This document shows positions 8,524 through 17,189 of a stretch of DNA of 64,000 nt, piece after piece (position 1 is the stretch's first letter; each line of letters opens with the position of its first letter). The translations under genes were made by a program, and so were the position numbers. The notes beneath the pieces are model-generated. The model was not told the DNA's origin, did not search any database, and worked only from the letters and a program-made list of their open reading frames with translations. The stretch is taken from assembly GCA_900542425.1 (NCBI GenBank), contig UQNQ01000001.1:62001-126000 (forward strand). Direction: 5' to 3'. Source of the DNA: an uncultured Eubacteriales bacterium. Lineage in GTDB: Bacteria; Bacillota; Clostridia; Oscillospirales; CAG-272.

Positions 8524-8726
8524 ACATTTCTTACTAATAATATCGTGCGGATTTAGCCCTGCGGCTTTGAAGATGTTTATACATTTAGATGCTTTTGAAT
8601 CTTTAAACATCGAAATATTGCTTATCTTATAAAAACCGCAAAATGAGATTGTATTTACTTTTCCGCAATTTGAGTTTTTGCAATTGACTGAAATGTTATG
8701 CGCTGGACAGCGTTGTAAATGTTTTC

Positions 8727-8762
8727 AAAAAAATAAAGGCGCTTCAATTAGAAGCGCCTTTA
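8727..8762 (-). terminator. Terminator of the 8780-9901 lipoprotein gene
   Basis: A perfect stem (AAAGGCGCTTC / GAAGCGCCTTT) has an AATTA loop. On the minus strand it is followed by a run of T residues. Confidence 0.88.
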
Positions 8763-8779
8763 AAATATTTGTTGAAAAC

Positions 8780-9901
8780 TTAACCTGCGAGGGAAGAATC
8801 CTCGAGATAGCTGGTGTAACCGTCAAGCTGTTCAATTGTGCATCCGAAGACGATATAGTCAACTTCAACATGATCACCGCGTTTGATGTTGTTTCTGGTA
8901 TCTCCGTTGGAATTGGCTCCTTTAGGACCATAAGCACCGAGCAAGTGGAAATTCAAAGCAGCCATTTTAAGGCTTGCAGACCATGCCCAGTTGCTTCCGC
9001 TGACACCGCCCTGATTCTTGGCGAGTTCTACACAGCCAATATAGGTAGTTGCATTGCCCATCGCAATGTCACGACCTGCTCCTGCAAGGAACATCAAATC
9101 GTAAGTGTAATTTCTCCATTCATTGGTCGGTGTGGTTGTCAGATTGTGTTCACTGGTTGTTGAGGGAGCTCCTCCTTGCAGATACATATAAGTAGCGATC
9201 TGCGTCGTGGAGAAAGACTGACCGGGAACTGCAAATTCCATTGAAATCATATTGTTGCTTGTGGGATTGAGAATACGAATCTTCATGTACTGATACTGAC
9301 CGATCCAAGACTTACCGATGTTAGAGGTGTTGAGCGGATATCCGTTCCATGTACCCCAGCCCGGTTTCAATTCACCGTCAAAATCATATGTAATGATATC
9401 CGGGAATTTGAGAGCGAACGCACGAAGATCCATGCTGCTTGAATAATCTTTGGTTGCCCAAATGACGATAGTATCCTCTGTATATTCAATAGAAAGAGCA
9501 GTAGAATCGTACTCAAGAATGCTGGTCAAATATTCGTGAGAAGTGTGTCCATTGGCTTCTGCTTTGGTTTTTGTACCGAAATCGAAGCGATCAAAGACAG
9601 CCAGTGTGGTTCCTGTCGGAATGGTTGTTTCGTCACCAGGATCGGTGGCAGTTGTTCCGCTTGTTGTCGTCTCGGTCGTCTCAGAAGATGTAGTTGTTTC
9701 CGAAGATGTGGTTGTTTCCGAAGACGTGGTTGTCTCAGAAGATGTGGTTGTCTCAGAAGATGTGGTTGTTTCTGAGTTGCTGGTTGTTTCCGAAGTACTG
9801 GGAGCTGCGGTGGTGGTCTCGTCTTTTCCGTCACAGCCGACCATAGCAAGTACAGCGAAGAGCATAACAGCTACCAACAAGAGTGATAAAAGTCTCTTCA
9901 T
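8780..9901 (-). CDS. Ser/Thr-linker lipoprotein with hexapeptide repeats, paralogue of 7327-8484
   Basis: This 373-residue protein has lipobox M-V-G-C23. The linker (about 27-95) includes five near-perfect copies of S-E-T-T-T-S. The globular domain has the same motif order as the paralogue: F-D-F-G-T-K-T, Y-D-F-D-G-E-L, G-T-W-N-G-Y-P, Q-Y-M-K-I-R-I-L-N-P-T, F-H-L-L-G-A, V-D-Y-I-V-F-G. It is likely a surface-exposed beta-sandwich held off the membrane by the repeat linker. Function is unknown. It is transcribed alone from a strong promoter (9989-10017) to a strong terminator, suggesting high expression. Confidence 0.72.
   Translation of the reverse strand: MKRLLSLLLVAVMLFAVLAMVGCDGKDETTTAAPSTSETTSNSETTTSSETTTSSETTTSSETTTSSETTTSSETTETTTSGTTATDPGDETTIPTGTTLAVFDRFDFGTKTKAEANGHTSHEYLTSILEYDSTALSIEYTEDTIVIWATKDYSSSMDLRAFALKFPDIITYDFDGELKPGWGTWNGYPLNTSNIGKSWIGQYQYMKIRILNPTSNNMISMEFAVPGQSFSTTQIATYMYLQGGAPSTTSEHNLTTTPTNEWRNYTYDLMFLAGAGRDIAMGNATTYIGCVELAKNQGGVSGSNWAWSASLKMAALNFHLLGAYGPKGANSNGDTRNNIKRGDHVEVDYIVFGCTIEQLDGYTSYLEDSSLAG
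9677..9775. repeat. 18-bp tandem repeat encoding the S-E-T-T-T-S linker
   Basis: About five units of 18 bases lie inside the lipoprotein gene. Units differ only at third codon positions (for example gttTCCgaa versus gtcTCAgaa). Because the unit is a multiple of three, copy-number change would lengthen or shorten the linker without a frameshift. Confidence 0.85.
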
Positions 9902-9988
9902 AAAAATAGAATCTCCTTTTTTTAAATTAAAGATTTTTCTTACCGTACAAGATATCGTCTGAAAATACCTCGCACCGTGATTACTGTT

Positions 9989-10017
9989 ATTGTATCACCA
10001 AACTTGAATTTTGTCAA
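9989..10017 (-). promoter_or_regulatory. Sigma-A promoter of the 8780-9901 lipoprotein gene
   Basis: On the minus strand, TTGACA (10017-10012) and TACAAT (9994-9989) are separated by 17 bases. Both begin TTGACAAAATT, like the promoter at 7121-7149. Confidence 0.82.
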
Positions 10018-10292
10018 TACCTATAAAAAAATAGTGTCTAAAAAACCATTTGATTTGCGATAAATTTATGCCTTTTGATACTTTTTTTGTAAAAAATGTG
10101 TGAATATTCTTCATATAGTATGCTAAGAAAAACGGACAGACTTCCTATGTTTGAAAATAATGGCGTGTCAGGATTTAAAGGAGATTTTGTATATTTTTTT
10201 TGTTTTATAATCCTGAATTCCGCTTGTGCTCATAGAATGATTGTAATTCATAAATATGCACGTCCGACAGGGAAAATGACAAATATACAATA
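10018..10292. other. Intergenic region with no supported gene
   Basis: This AT-rich stretch lies between the lipoprotein promoter and the terminator of the M23 gene. A 65-codon open frame on the plus strand (10096-10293) has no ribosome binding site, runs into the terminator stem, and is not accepted. Confidence 0.5.
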
Positions 10293-10322
10293 AAAAAGGA
10301 AGGCCGCCGCCTTCCTTTTTTA
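10293..10322 (-). terminator. Terminator of the M23 gene (bidirectional)
   Basis: A perfect stem (AAAAAAGGAAGGC / GCCTTCCTTTTTT) has a 4-base loop with T residues on both sides. Confidence 0.88.
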
Positions 10323-10336
10323 TGATTATGGTTGGT

Positions 10337-11017
10337 TTAATCTTCGTAATACGTTTCGTCATCAATAGGGGTTACAGTGACATAAGTGAGCGGATTTTCG
10401 CATGCGTCATCTTTATAGATTTCAAAATGAAGATGAGGAGACTGTGATATTTCTACAAGTGCGGTATCACCGACGGCACCGATTTCATCGCCTGCCTCCA
10501 CGACAGCTCCCTCAACAATTCCTTCCGGGATATTTGTCTGCAGGTTTCTGTATACGGATTTATATCCTGAAGCATGAGAAATCACGATGGTTTGTCCCAT
10601 CATGGGGTCAAATTCTACACTCTCAATGATCCCGTCCGCCGCTGCATAGACGGGGGTTCCGGCGTCGGCCTCAATGTCAACGCCCAAATGCACGCGGTAG
10701 TCTTCCATTGTGTCGGAATATACCGGAATTTCGGCAGACCACTCCTTTGATATGTTGCCGTTTGTCATAGGAGAAATGAAAGTTACCTCGTCGGCAACAA
10801 TGGGCTTATCATCAGGATCGGTTGTGGTTTCTTCCGGATTCGGATTTTTTGTCGTCTGATTCGTATTCTGTGTGCCGGTGGTATTGGAAGGACCGGGTTT
10901 AGAACGTCTGCTGGATACGACGGCAATTACGGTAATGCAGATTGCGGCGACAACAAGAAGCGCCAGCCCAATGGTAAGTCCACGCGTCATCTGCTTTTTC
11001 TTTTGATTTTGATTCAT
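10337..11017 (-). CDS. Membrane-anchored M23 peptidase-domain protein, SpoIIQ-like
   Basis: This 226-residue protein starts at 11017 after an AAAGGAA site. It has a short basic N-terminus, one transmembrane segment (about 13-34), a Thr/Asn/Pro-rich linker, and a LytM/M23 domain. The zinc ligands look intact: H110 and D114 (H-L-G-V-D) and H197 (H-L-H-F-E), with H148 also in place. The single N-terminal anchor, G-V-D-I-E-A-D-A-G-T-P-V and Y-R-N-L resemble SpoIIQ, the forespore partner of SpoIIIAH; Clostridia SpoIIQ keep an intact site. An ordinary cell-wall endopeptidase is the alternative. It lies 125 bases downstream of the response regulator. Confidence 0.7.
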   Translation of the reverse strand: MNQNQKKKQMTRGLTIGLALLVVAAICITVIAVVSSRRSKPGPSNTTGTQNTNQTTKNPNPEETTTDPDDKPIVADEVTFISPMTNGNISKEWSAEIPVYSDTMEDYRVHLGVDIEADAGTPVYAAADGIIESVEFDPMMGQTIVISHASGYKSVYRNLQTNIPEGIVEGAVVEAGDEIGAVGDTALVEISQSPHLHFEIYKDDACENPLTYVTVTPIDDETYYED

Positions 11018-11142
11018 AAAAACAATTCCTTTCCGCCTTTCGGCTTTGTGAACTGTTTCTATTGTCGCCAAAATTTCGGGACTTATACACAAATATGAAA
11101 AAAATGCAGATTTTGAAAGGATTTTTGTGAAAAGGCAATCAT

Positions 11143-11787
11143 TCAGTCTGCAATCATGTATCCGCAGCCCCGCACGGTGGATATCAGTTTCATCCGAAAC
11201 CGGTTGTCAATCTTTGTCCGAAGATAATTTACATAGACATCTACAACATTTGTGTCTGAATTGATATCTCCGAATACTGCAGTGAGCGCTTCTTGTCGGG
11301 AAACGGGCTTTCCCTTGTTTTCAAGCAGCAGGCGAAGCAGGGCAAATTCTTTCGCGGTGAGATTGATTTTCTCTCCTTTATAATAAGCAGCGCGAATGGT
11401 TTCATCCAACGCAAGGAACTGAGAGGGATTTTTTCGTTTCTGCGAACGCAGTTCCTGTCTGTTGTCTTCCTCATGGGAAATGAAGACGGCATTCAAAAAA
11501 TCTTCCATTACAAGCGGACGCACAACCGCGTAATAGCGAGTCAGCTCCTGCGTTGGGATACGGGCAAGTTCCTCGGGATAGCCGATTACTACCGTTTCGC
11601 ACTGCCCGGGCAATAGAATCTTTGCATAAGACAGTAGTCCCGCGTCGATGACGGCAAGACGGATATCGTCCTGAATATCGATGTCGTCTTCTCCGGTGTA
11701 AAAAAGGCAGTCGATCCCCCGTTCGGAAAATTCCAGCTCAAGCATTCTGGCGTAGACGGCATCTCTCATTGCGATAAGAACCTTCAT
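11143..11787 (-). CDS. Atypical OmpR-family response regulator
   Basis: This 214-residue protein has an N-terminal receiver-like domain (1-105), a linker, and a C-terminal winged-helix DNA-binding domain (about 125-214). The latter includes L-T-A-K-E-F-A-L-L-R-L-L and V-V-D-V-Y-V-N-Y-L-R-T-K-I, both typical of OmpR/PhoB. The receiver is degenerate. The acidic pair after strand 1 reads A-M-R-D, the switch Thr/Ser is Gly, and the usual Lys-Pro is Arg-Pro. Only the acceptor-position D48 remains. No histidine kinase adjoins. It is 17 bases downstream of parC on the same strand, so it is probably co-transcribed with topoisomerase IV. Confidence 0.85.
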   Translation of the reverse strand: MKVLIAMRDAVYARMLELEFSERGIDCLFYTGEDDIDIQDDIRLAVIDAGLLSYAKILLPGQCETVVIGYPEELARIPTQELTRYYAVVRPLVMEDFLNAVFISHEEDNRQELRSQKRKNPSQFLALDETIRAAYYKGEKINLTAKEFALLRLLLENKGKPVSRQEALTAVFGDINSDTNVVDVYVNYLRTKIDNRFRMKLISTVRGCGYMIAD

Positions 11788-11804
11788 AACGGACTGCCTC
11801 CTTT

Positions 11805-14018
11805 TTATGATTTTTCTCCTGCTTTTTCAATGGATGTCCCTGTCGCGGGAACTTTTATTTTTCTGCATTTTTCAAAATTCCGGTATAATGTTTCCGGCGT
11901 ACGGGTCGCGAGGATGACCTTCTGTCCTTTTTTCAGTGAAAACAGCGTTACGCCGGAAGCGGTTCTCGTTGCTTTTTCGGGAATCAGCTTTGTACTGATA
12001 TAAATCGCTTTGCCGGCGTCGTTTACCAGCAAAAGGTCAAAGGGGGCGTCTTCATAAAATGCGCCGACAAGCGGGGAAGCGTCGGAATAGGCACCGACGA
12101 GCTTTTTGCGCGACGCTTTGGTTTCATAAGAGGATACAGGAATACGCACGCCCTTTCCGTTTTCGAACACATAGACAAAATAATGCTCTTTTTCATAAGA
12201 GGTGAGCGCCCGCATTGCCATAACGCGTTCTCCTTCGTCAAAGCCGAGCTTTGCCGGAACATAATCGCCGAGCTGGGAAGCTTTTTTAGGTTCAAATTCG
12301 CTGACCTTGGATTTGTAGATTTTTTGTTTGTCACTGACAAACAAAAGCTCGGAAAGATTATCGGAATCCTCCGTCTGCATGATTTCATCTCCTGGTTTTA
12401 GTGCTTGCTCGTCACTGCCGCGCAGAGATTGAAGTGTGATTTTCTTAAAATAGCCCTCGCGGGTCAGGAGCAGTTTTACGTTGTAATTTTCTACGAAGTC
12501 CTTTTCGTCATATTCTTCAACGCTGTCTTCAAAAATCAGCTTGGTTTTCCGCGGCACCGCATATTTTGCTTTAATTTGTTCAAGCTCCTTGATGATACGG
12601 TTTTTCAGCTTGCGCTCAGATTCGATGATGGATTTGAGCTCTGCAATTTCTTTTTGAAGCTGTTCAATTTCTTTGATGCGTTCAAGAATATATTCGCGGT
12701 TAAGGTGACGAAGCTTGATTTCCGCAATGTATTCCGCCTGTGCCTCGTCGATGCCAAAGCCTTCCATCAGATTGGGAACGACCTGCTCGTCTTTTTCCGT
12801 TTCCCGGACGATCCGAATTGCCTTATCGATATCAAGCAGAATTTCGCCGAGTCCGAGCAGAAGGTGAAGCTTTTCGCATTTTTTGTCGAGATCAAAAGAC
12901 AATTCTCTTTTGACGCAGTTCATACGGAACCGGATCCATTCGTCGAGGATGCCGCGTAGGCCGAGTCCTCGGGGGGCACCGTCAATCAGTACGTTGAAAT
13001 TACAGGAAAAAGCGTCCTGAAGAGGTGTTTTTTTATAGAGCTTTGTCATCAGTTTGTCGGGATCGGTTCCGCGGCGGAGATCAAGGGTCAGCTTGAAGCC
13101 GTTGAGATCGATTTCGTCGCGCACGTCGGTGACTTCTTTGAGCGAGCCTGCTTTGATCATGTCCGTGAGTTTTTTGATAATTACCTCGATAGAAGTGGAA
13201 TAGGGAATCTCCACAATATCGATACAGCCTGCATCTTTGTCATAAACATAGCGGGCACGAAGGGTGATGTTGCCGCGTCCGGTCTCATAGACCTCACGCA
13301 TGCGGTCTCGGTTGTAGATAAGCAGTCCGCCAACGGAAAAATCCGGCGCCTTGATGAGCTCCAGCAGCTCATCGGTTGTTGTGTCCGGGTTTTTTAAGAC
13401 GGCAATGGTACCGTCGCAGACCTCTCCGAGATTGAAAGAGCAGATTTGACTTGCCATGCCGACGGCGATGCCCATGTTGGGAGAAACGAGAATATTCGGA
13501 AAAGCTGTAGGGAGCAGGACAGGCTCTTTCATTGTATTGTCATAATTATCGACAAAATCGACGGCGTTTTTATCAATGCCGCGGAAAATTTCATTGCAGA
13601 TGGGATCGAGTTTGACCTCTGTGTAACGGGATGCGGCAAACGCCATATCACGGCTGTATACCTTCCCGAAGCTTCCTTTGGAGTCGACGAGCGGATGAAG
13701 CAGCGCTTCGTTTCCGCGTGTCAGGCGGACAAGCGTTTCATAAATCGCCATATCTCCGTGAGGATTGAGACGCATGGTTTGTCCCACAACATTTGCGCTT
13801 TTGGTGCGGTGACCGGTGAGAAGTCCCATTTTATACATCGTGTAAAGCAGCTTGCGGTGAGATGGCTTGAATCCGTCGATTTCCGGAATGGCACGGGATA
13901 CGATGACGCTCATGACATACGGCATATAATTTTTCTCAATCGTATCGGTGATGGGCTGAAGTGTGATTTCAGCGGGGACGATCTCTTTTTTTTCGGGCTT
14001 TTTTCTGGATTTTGCCAT
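11805..14018 (-). CDS. parC: DNA topoisomerase IV subunit A (ParC-type)
   Basis: This 737-residue type IIA topoisomerase subunit cleaves and re-ligates DNA and works with the ParE-type product just upstream. The catalytic tyrosine is Y132 in A-A-S-R-Y-T-E-V-K-L. The protein has the breakage-reunion winged helix and tower, a coiled coil (about 430-480), and a shortened C-terminal domain with no GyrA box, so ParC is preferred over GyrA. At the quinolone-resistance positions, the usual Ser is Met90 and the usual acidic residue is Glu94. The gap from parE is 20 bases. Confidence 0.88.
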   Translation of the reverse strand: MAKSRKKPEKKEIVPAEITLQPITDTIEKNYMPYVMSVIVSRAIPEIDGFKPSHRKLLYTMYKMGLLTGHRTKSANVVGQTMRLNPHGDMAIYETLVRLTRGNEALLHPLVDSKGSFGKVYSRDMAFAASRYTEVKLDPICNEIFRGIDKNAVDFVDNYDNTMKEPVLLPTAFPNILVSPNMGIAVGMASQICSFNLGEVCDGTIAVLKNPDTTTDELLELIKAPDFSVGGLLIYNRDRMREVYETGRGNITLRARYVYDKDAGCIDIVEIPYSTSIEVIIKKLTDMIKAGSLKEVTDVRDEIDLNGFKLTLDLRRGTDPDKLMTKLYKKTPLQDAFSCNFNVLIDGAPRGLGLRGILDEWIRFRMNCVKRELSFDLDKKCEKLHLLLGLGEILLDIDKAIRIVRETEKDEQVVPNLMEGFGIDEAQAEYIAEIKLRHLNREYILERIKEIEQLQKEIAELKSIIESERKLKNRIIKELEQIKAKYAVPRKTKLIFEDSVEEYDEKDFVENYNVKLLLTREGYFKKITLQSLRGSDEQALKPGDEIMQTEDSDNLSELLFVSDKQKIYKSKVSEFEPKKASQLGDYVPAKLGFDEGERVMAMRALTSYEKEHYFVYVFENGKGVRIPVSSYETKASRKKLVGAYSDASPLVGAFYEDAPFDLLLVNDAGKAIYISTKLIPEKATRTASGVTLFSLKKGQKVILATRTPETLYRNFEKCRKIKVPATGTSIEKAGEKS

Positions 14019-14038
14019 ATGATCGTTCTTTCCTTTCG

Positions 14039-16033
14039 TTAAATGTCTGCCTCGGCAATGTATTCCTTGCCGTATGCCGCGATGAAGCGCTTGCGTTCAT
14101 CAAGATCGTCGCCGAGCAGAGTTTCGAAAATGTATTCGGTTTTTTCCCTGTCTGCTTCCATGACCTTGATCAGCCGACGTGTTTCCGGATTCATGGTTGT
14201 CCGCCACATCATGTCCGGTTCATTTTCGCCAAGTCCCTTGGAACGCTGAAGCGTATATTTGGCATTTCCGAGTTTGGATACAATTTGCGCTTTTTCGTTT
14301 TCATCATAGGCGAAATAGATATTGTCCTTACAGGTGATTTCATATAGAGGAGATTCTGCGATATAAACTTTGCCTTCCTTGATCAGGGTGGGAAGAAGCC
14401 GGTAGAACAAAGTAAGCAGCAGTGTGCGAATCTGAAAGCCGTCCTCGTCGGCATCGGTACAGATGATGATTTTACTCCATTTCAGCTGGGAAAGATCAAA
14501 AACGCCCTGCGTGTTGCCTTTTGCCTTGACTTCGACGCCACAGCCGATCACTTTCAGAAGATCAACGATAATGTCGCTTTTGAAAATCCGGTCATAGCCT
14601 GCCTTCAAACAGTTCAGCGTTTTCCCGCGGACCGGGATAATTGCCTGAAATTCGGCGTCCCGTCCGAGTTTACAGGATGTCATAGCGGAGTCGCCTTCTA
14701 CAATATAGACCTCCCGGCGTTCGGGATCCTTGCTCCGGCAGGCAACGAATTTTTCTACCCGGTTTGCCAGATCATTTTGCGAGGAAAGCTTCTTTTTCAG
14801 ATTGAGTCTTGTGCTTTCCGCGTTTTCGCGGCTGCGCTTATTCACCAATACCTGAGAGGTGATTCTTTCCGCATCGGCGGGATTTTCAATAAAATAGATT
14901 TCGAGCTGATGCTTTAAAAAGTTTGTCAGCGTCTCCGTGATAAATTCGTTTGAAATCGCTTTTTTTGTTTGATTTTCATAAGAGGTCTGCGTGGAAAAGC
15001 TGTTGATGATAAGGACCAGACAGTCCTCGATATCACCGAATGTAATTTTGCTTTCGTTTTTGTTGTATTTTCCTGCCGTTTTCAGATATTTGTCGATGGC
15101 ATAAACAAAAGCGGCACGCGTAGCTTTATCGGGAGAACCTCCGTGTTCGAGAAAGCTCGAGTTATGGTAATATTCAATCAGGTTTACCGTATTGGAAAAG
15201 CAAAAGGCGATTTCCGCTTTAAAGCTGTATTCGGGTTTATCTGCGCGGTCGCGTCCCTTGGCTTCCGTTTTCCAAAGCACGGGAGGTGTCAGTGCGGTGT
15301 CTCCGACGGTACGGAGAATCTGATCCTCAATGCCGTGCTCATAATAGAATTCCTTTTCTTCAAAGGTACCGTCCGCATTCTGAAAGCGGAAATGAAAATG
15401 CAAACCGGCATTGACGATTGCCTGCTTGTCTAATATGGTTTCATAGTATTCCCTCGGAATGTCGGTGGAGGTGAAAACCTCAAGATCCGGCTTCCAGTAA
15501 ACGACGGTACCGGTTCGCTGTTCTTTCTTTGACAGAAGAGGCGTGCGGATAAGCTCACCGTCCGGTTCGCCTTTTTTGAAATTCATTTCGAGCATTTCTG
15601 TGCCCCGGTATGACTGTACTTTCATGAATTCCGAACTGTATTGGGTGGCGGCGGCACCGAGACCGTTGAGTCCCAGCGAATATTTATAGAGCGCTTCCTC
15701 TCCGTCGTTGTTGTTGTATTTGCTTCCTGCGTATAGCTCGCAGTAAACGAGCTCCCAGTTGTACTTTCCTTCGTTTTCATTGAAGTCAAGCGGAACCCCC
15801 CGCCCAAAATCCTCGATCCGGATGGAACCGTCATGATAGGCGGTGACATTGATTTTGTTGCCGTACCCCTCTCTTGCTTCGTCTACGGCGTTGGAGAGGA
15901 TTTCAAATACGGAATGCTCGCAGCCCTCGAGTCCGTCCGAACCGAAGATGACTGCCGGACGGCTGCGAACTCTTGCCGCGCCTTTGAGCATCGTAATGCT
16001 TTTGTCATCATATGTGTTGCTTTTTTTTGCCAT
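14039..16033 (-). CDS. parE: DNA topoisomerase IV subunit B (ParE-type)
   Basis: This 664-residue ATPase subunit has a GHKL domain with E-I-L-S-N-A-V-D-E-A (about 38-47). A transducer domain and a Toprim domain follow, with E-G-D-S-A near 443 and the metal-binding D-A-D-E-D-G near 523. The C-terminal segment is standard. The start at 16033 follows GAAGGAGA at good spacing and gives M-A-K-K-S-N-T-Y; an upstream ATG at 16135 would add 34 atypical residues. It is first in the parE-parC-regulator operon. It is assigned to topoisomerase IV rather than gyrase because of the short A subunit. Confidence 0.88.
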   Translation of the reverse strand: MAKKSNTYDDKSITMLKGAARVRSRPAVIFGSDGLEGCEHSVFEILSNAVDEAREGYGNKINVTAYHDGSIRIEDFGRGVPLDFNENEGKYNWELVYCELYAGSKYNNNDGEEALYKYSLGLNGLGAAATQYSSEFMKVQSYRGTEMLEMNFKKGEPDGELIRTPLLSKKEQRTGTVVYWKPDLEVFTSTDIPREYYETILDKQAIVNAGLHFHFRFQNADGTFEEKEFYYEHGIEDQILRTVGDTALTPPVLWKTEAKGRDRADKPEYSFKAEIAFCFSNTVNLIEYYHNSSFLEHGGSPDKATRAAFVYAIDKYLKTAGKYNKNESKITFGDIEDCLVLIINSFSTQTSYENQTKKAISNEFITETLTNFLKHQLEIYFIENPADAERITSQVLVNKRSRENAESTRLNLKKKLSSQNDLANRVEKFVACRSKDPERREVYIVEGDSAMTSCKLGRDAEFQAIIPVRGKTLNCLKAGYDRIFKSDIIVDLLKVIGCGVEVKAKGNTQGVFDLSQLKWSKIIICTDADEDGFQIRTLLLTLFYRLLPTLIKEGKVYIAESPLYEITCKDNIYFAYDENEKAQIVSKLGNAKYTLQRSKGLGENEPDMMWRTTMNPETRRLIKVMEADREKTEYIFETLLGDDLDERKRFIAAYGKEYIAEADI

Positions 16034-16136
16034 ATCGTCTCCTTCACGCCGAATGCCGGCGGCAAATATAAAATGGAAAATGAGCAAATTCCTAAGTTTT
16101 TTTGTGCGAAAATTCCGTATAACTTTTTTCTTCATG

Positions 16137-16164
16137 TTGATTTATCGGAATTTTCTGCTATAAT
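16137..16164 (+). promoter_or_regulatory. Candidate sigma-A promoter for queG
   Basis: TTGATT at 16137-16142 and TATAAT at 16159-16164 have a 16-base spacer. A 9-base inverted repeat (AAATTCCG type) flanks the -35 box, at about 16110-16118 and 16146-16154. The leader is about 140 bases. Confidence 0.55.
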
Positions 16165-16313
16165 AAAAGCCATACAGAAAGATTGCTTTTTTGGAAAAGC
16201 GGCGGGATCACCGCCGGAAAAAAGGGGGACTGTATTGTCTCCATATATACATTATAGCACATATATCTTGTGTAATCAAGGGAAAAATTTGCGAAAGGAA
16301 CGGAAGATATGGG

Positions 16314-17135
16314 ATGCGGGACTTACTCAAAACTGTTTTTGCCAAAGAAAAAATAGAATATTTCGGTGTGATTCCGTTTTCGGCTTGCACCTGCCGCAGA
16401 CCGGATGTCATAGAACGCCGTGGCGTTTCCGCCGAAAAGATTCAGACGGCAATCATCTTTCTGATTCCTTATTTTGTAAACGACGGAGAAGGAAACGTTT
16501 CGTTTTATGCACGTTCCCGCGATTATCACGTATATTGTGAAGGATTGTTTTCACGTATCATCCCAATATTAGAAAAGCAATACGGAGAACGATTTCTCGG
16601 CTTTGCGGATAAGTCGCCGATCCGAGAAAATCTTGCTGCTTCCATGGCGGGACTTGGTGTTATCGGAGACAATTTTATGCTGATCAACGAAAAATACGGC
16701 TCTTTTGTTTTTGTTGCGGAAATTCTTTCCGGTGTCCTGCCGGAGACTTTGGGCTTTTCCGGTGGGACACCTGCGCCTTCTTTTTGTTCTCACTGCGGCG
16801 TATGCCGCAGCGCCTGTCCCATGACAAAAGACGGACTGGAGTGCCTGTCCGCCGTAACACAGAAAAAGGGACTGCTTACCGCAGAGGAAGAAGCTTATCT
16901 AAAAAAATACGGATATGCGTGGGGCTGTGATATCTGCCAGCTTGCCTGTCCGATGACAAAAGCGGCGCTGACATCCGGTGTGCAGACGCCGATTGCCTTT
17001 TTTCATGAGGATAGGATTCCCGTCCTGACAAAAAAGAGACTTTCCGATATGGATGAGGAGGAATTTCGCCGCCGTGCGTTTTCTTGGCGTGGCAGGGAGC
17101 CGCTGCTGCGCAATCTGGATATTTTTGAAAAATAA
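16314..17135 (+). CDS. queG: Epoxyqueuosine reductase QueG (short form)
   Basis: This 273-residue enzyme performs the last step of queuosine tRNA modification, reducing epoxyqueuosine with cobalamin and two [4Fe-4S] clusters. The ferredoxin-like cysteines are C158, C161, C164, C168 and C205, C208, C212, plus C177. The protein is shorter than the enterobacterial form, which carries a C-terminal HEAT-repeat region; the short form is common in Clostridia. The start at 16314 gives M-R-D-L-L-K and has a GAAAGGA site somewhat far upstream (about 14 bases), so the exact start is uncertain. Confidence 0.85.
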   Translation: MRDLLKTVFAKEKIEYFGVIPFSACTCRRPDVIERRGVSAEKIQTAIIFLIPYFVNDGEGNVSFYARSRDYHVYCEGLFSRIIPILEKQYGERFLGFADKSPIRENLAASMAGLGVIGDNFMLINEKYGSFVFVAEILSGVLPETLGFSGGTPAPSFCSHCGVCRSACPMTKDGLECLSAVTQKKGLLTAEEEAYLKKYGYAWGCDICQLACPMTKAALTSGVQTPIAFFHEDRIPVLTKKRLSDMDEEEFRRRAFSWRGREPLLRNLDIFEK

Positions 17136-17189
17136 TGTTGTATATTTTTAACCTCAGCGATACAAATTAAATCCTAAGAGGTGAAAAAT

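Noticed and set aside
9677..9775. The 18-bp repeats as a CRISPR array
   Set aside because: Units are contiguous without spacers and encode a protein linker.
10096..10293. 65-codon plus-strand ORF
   Set aside because: It lacks a ribosome binding site and runs into a terminator stem.
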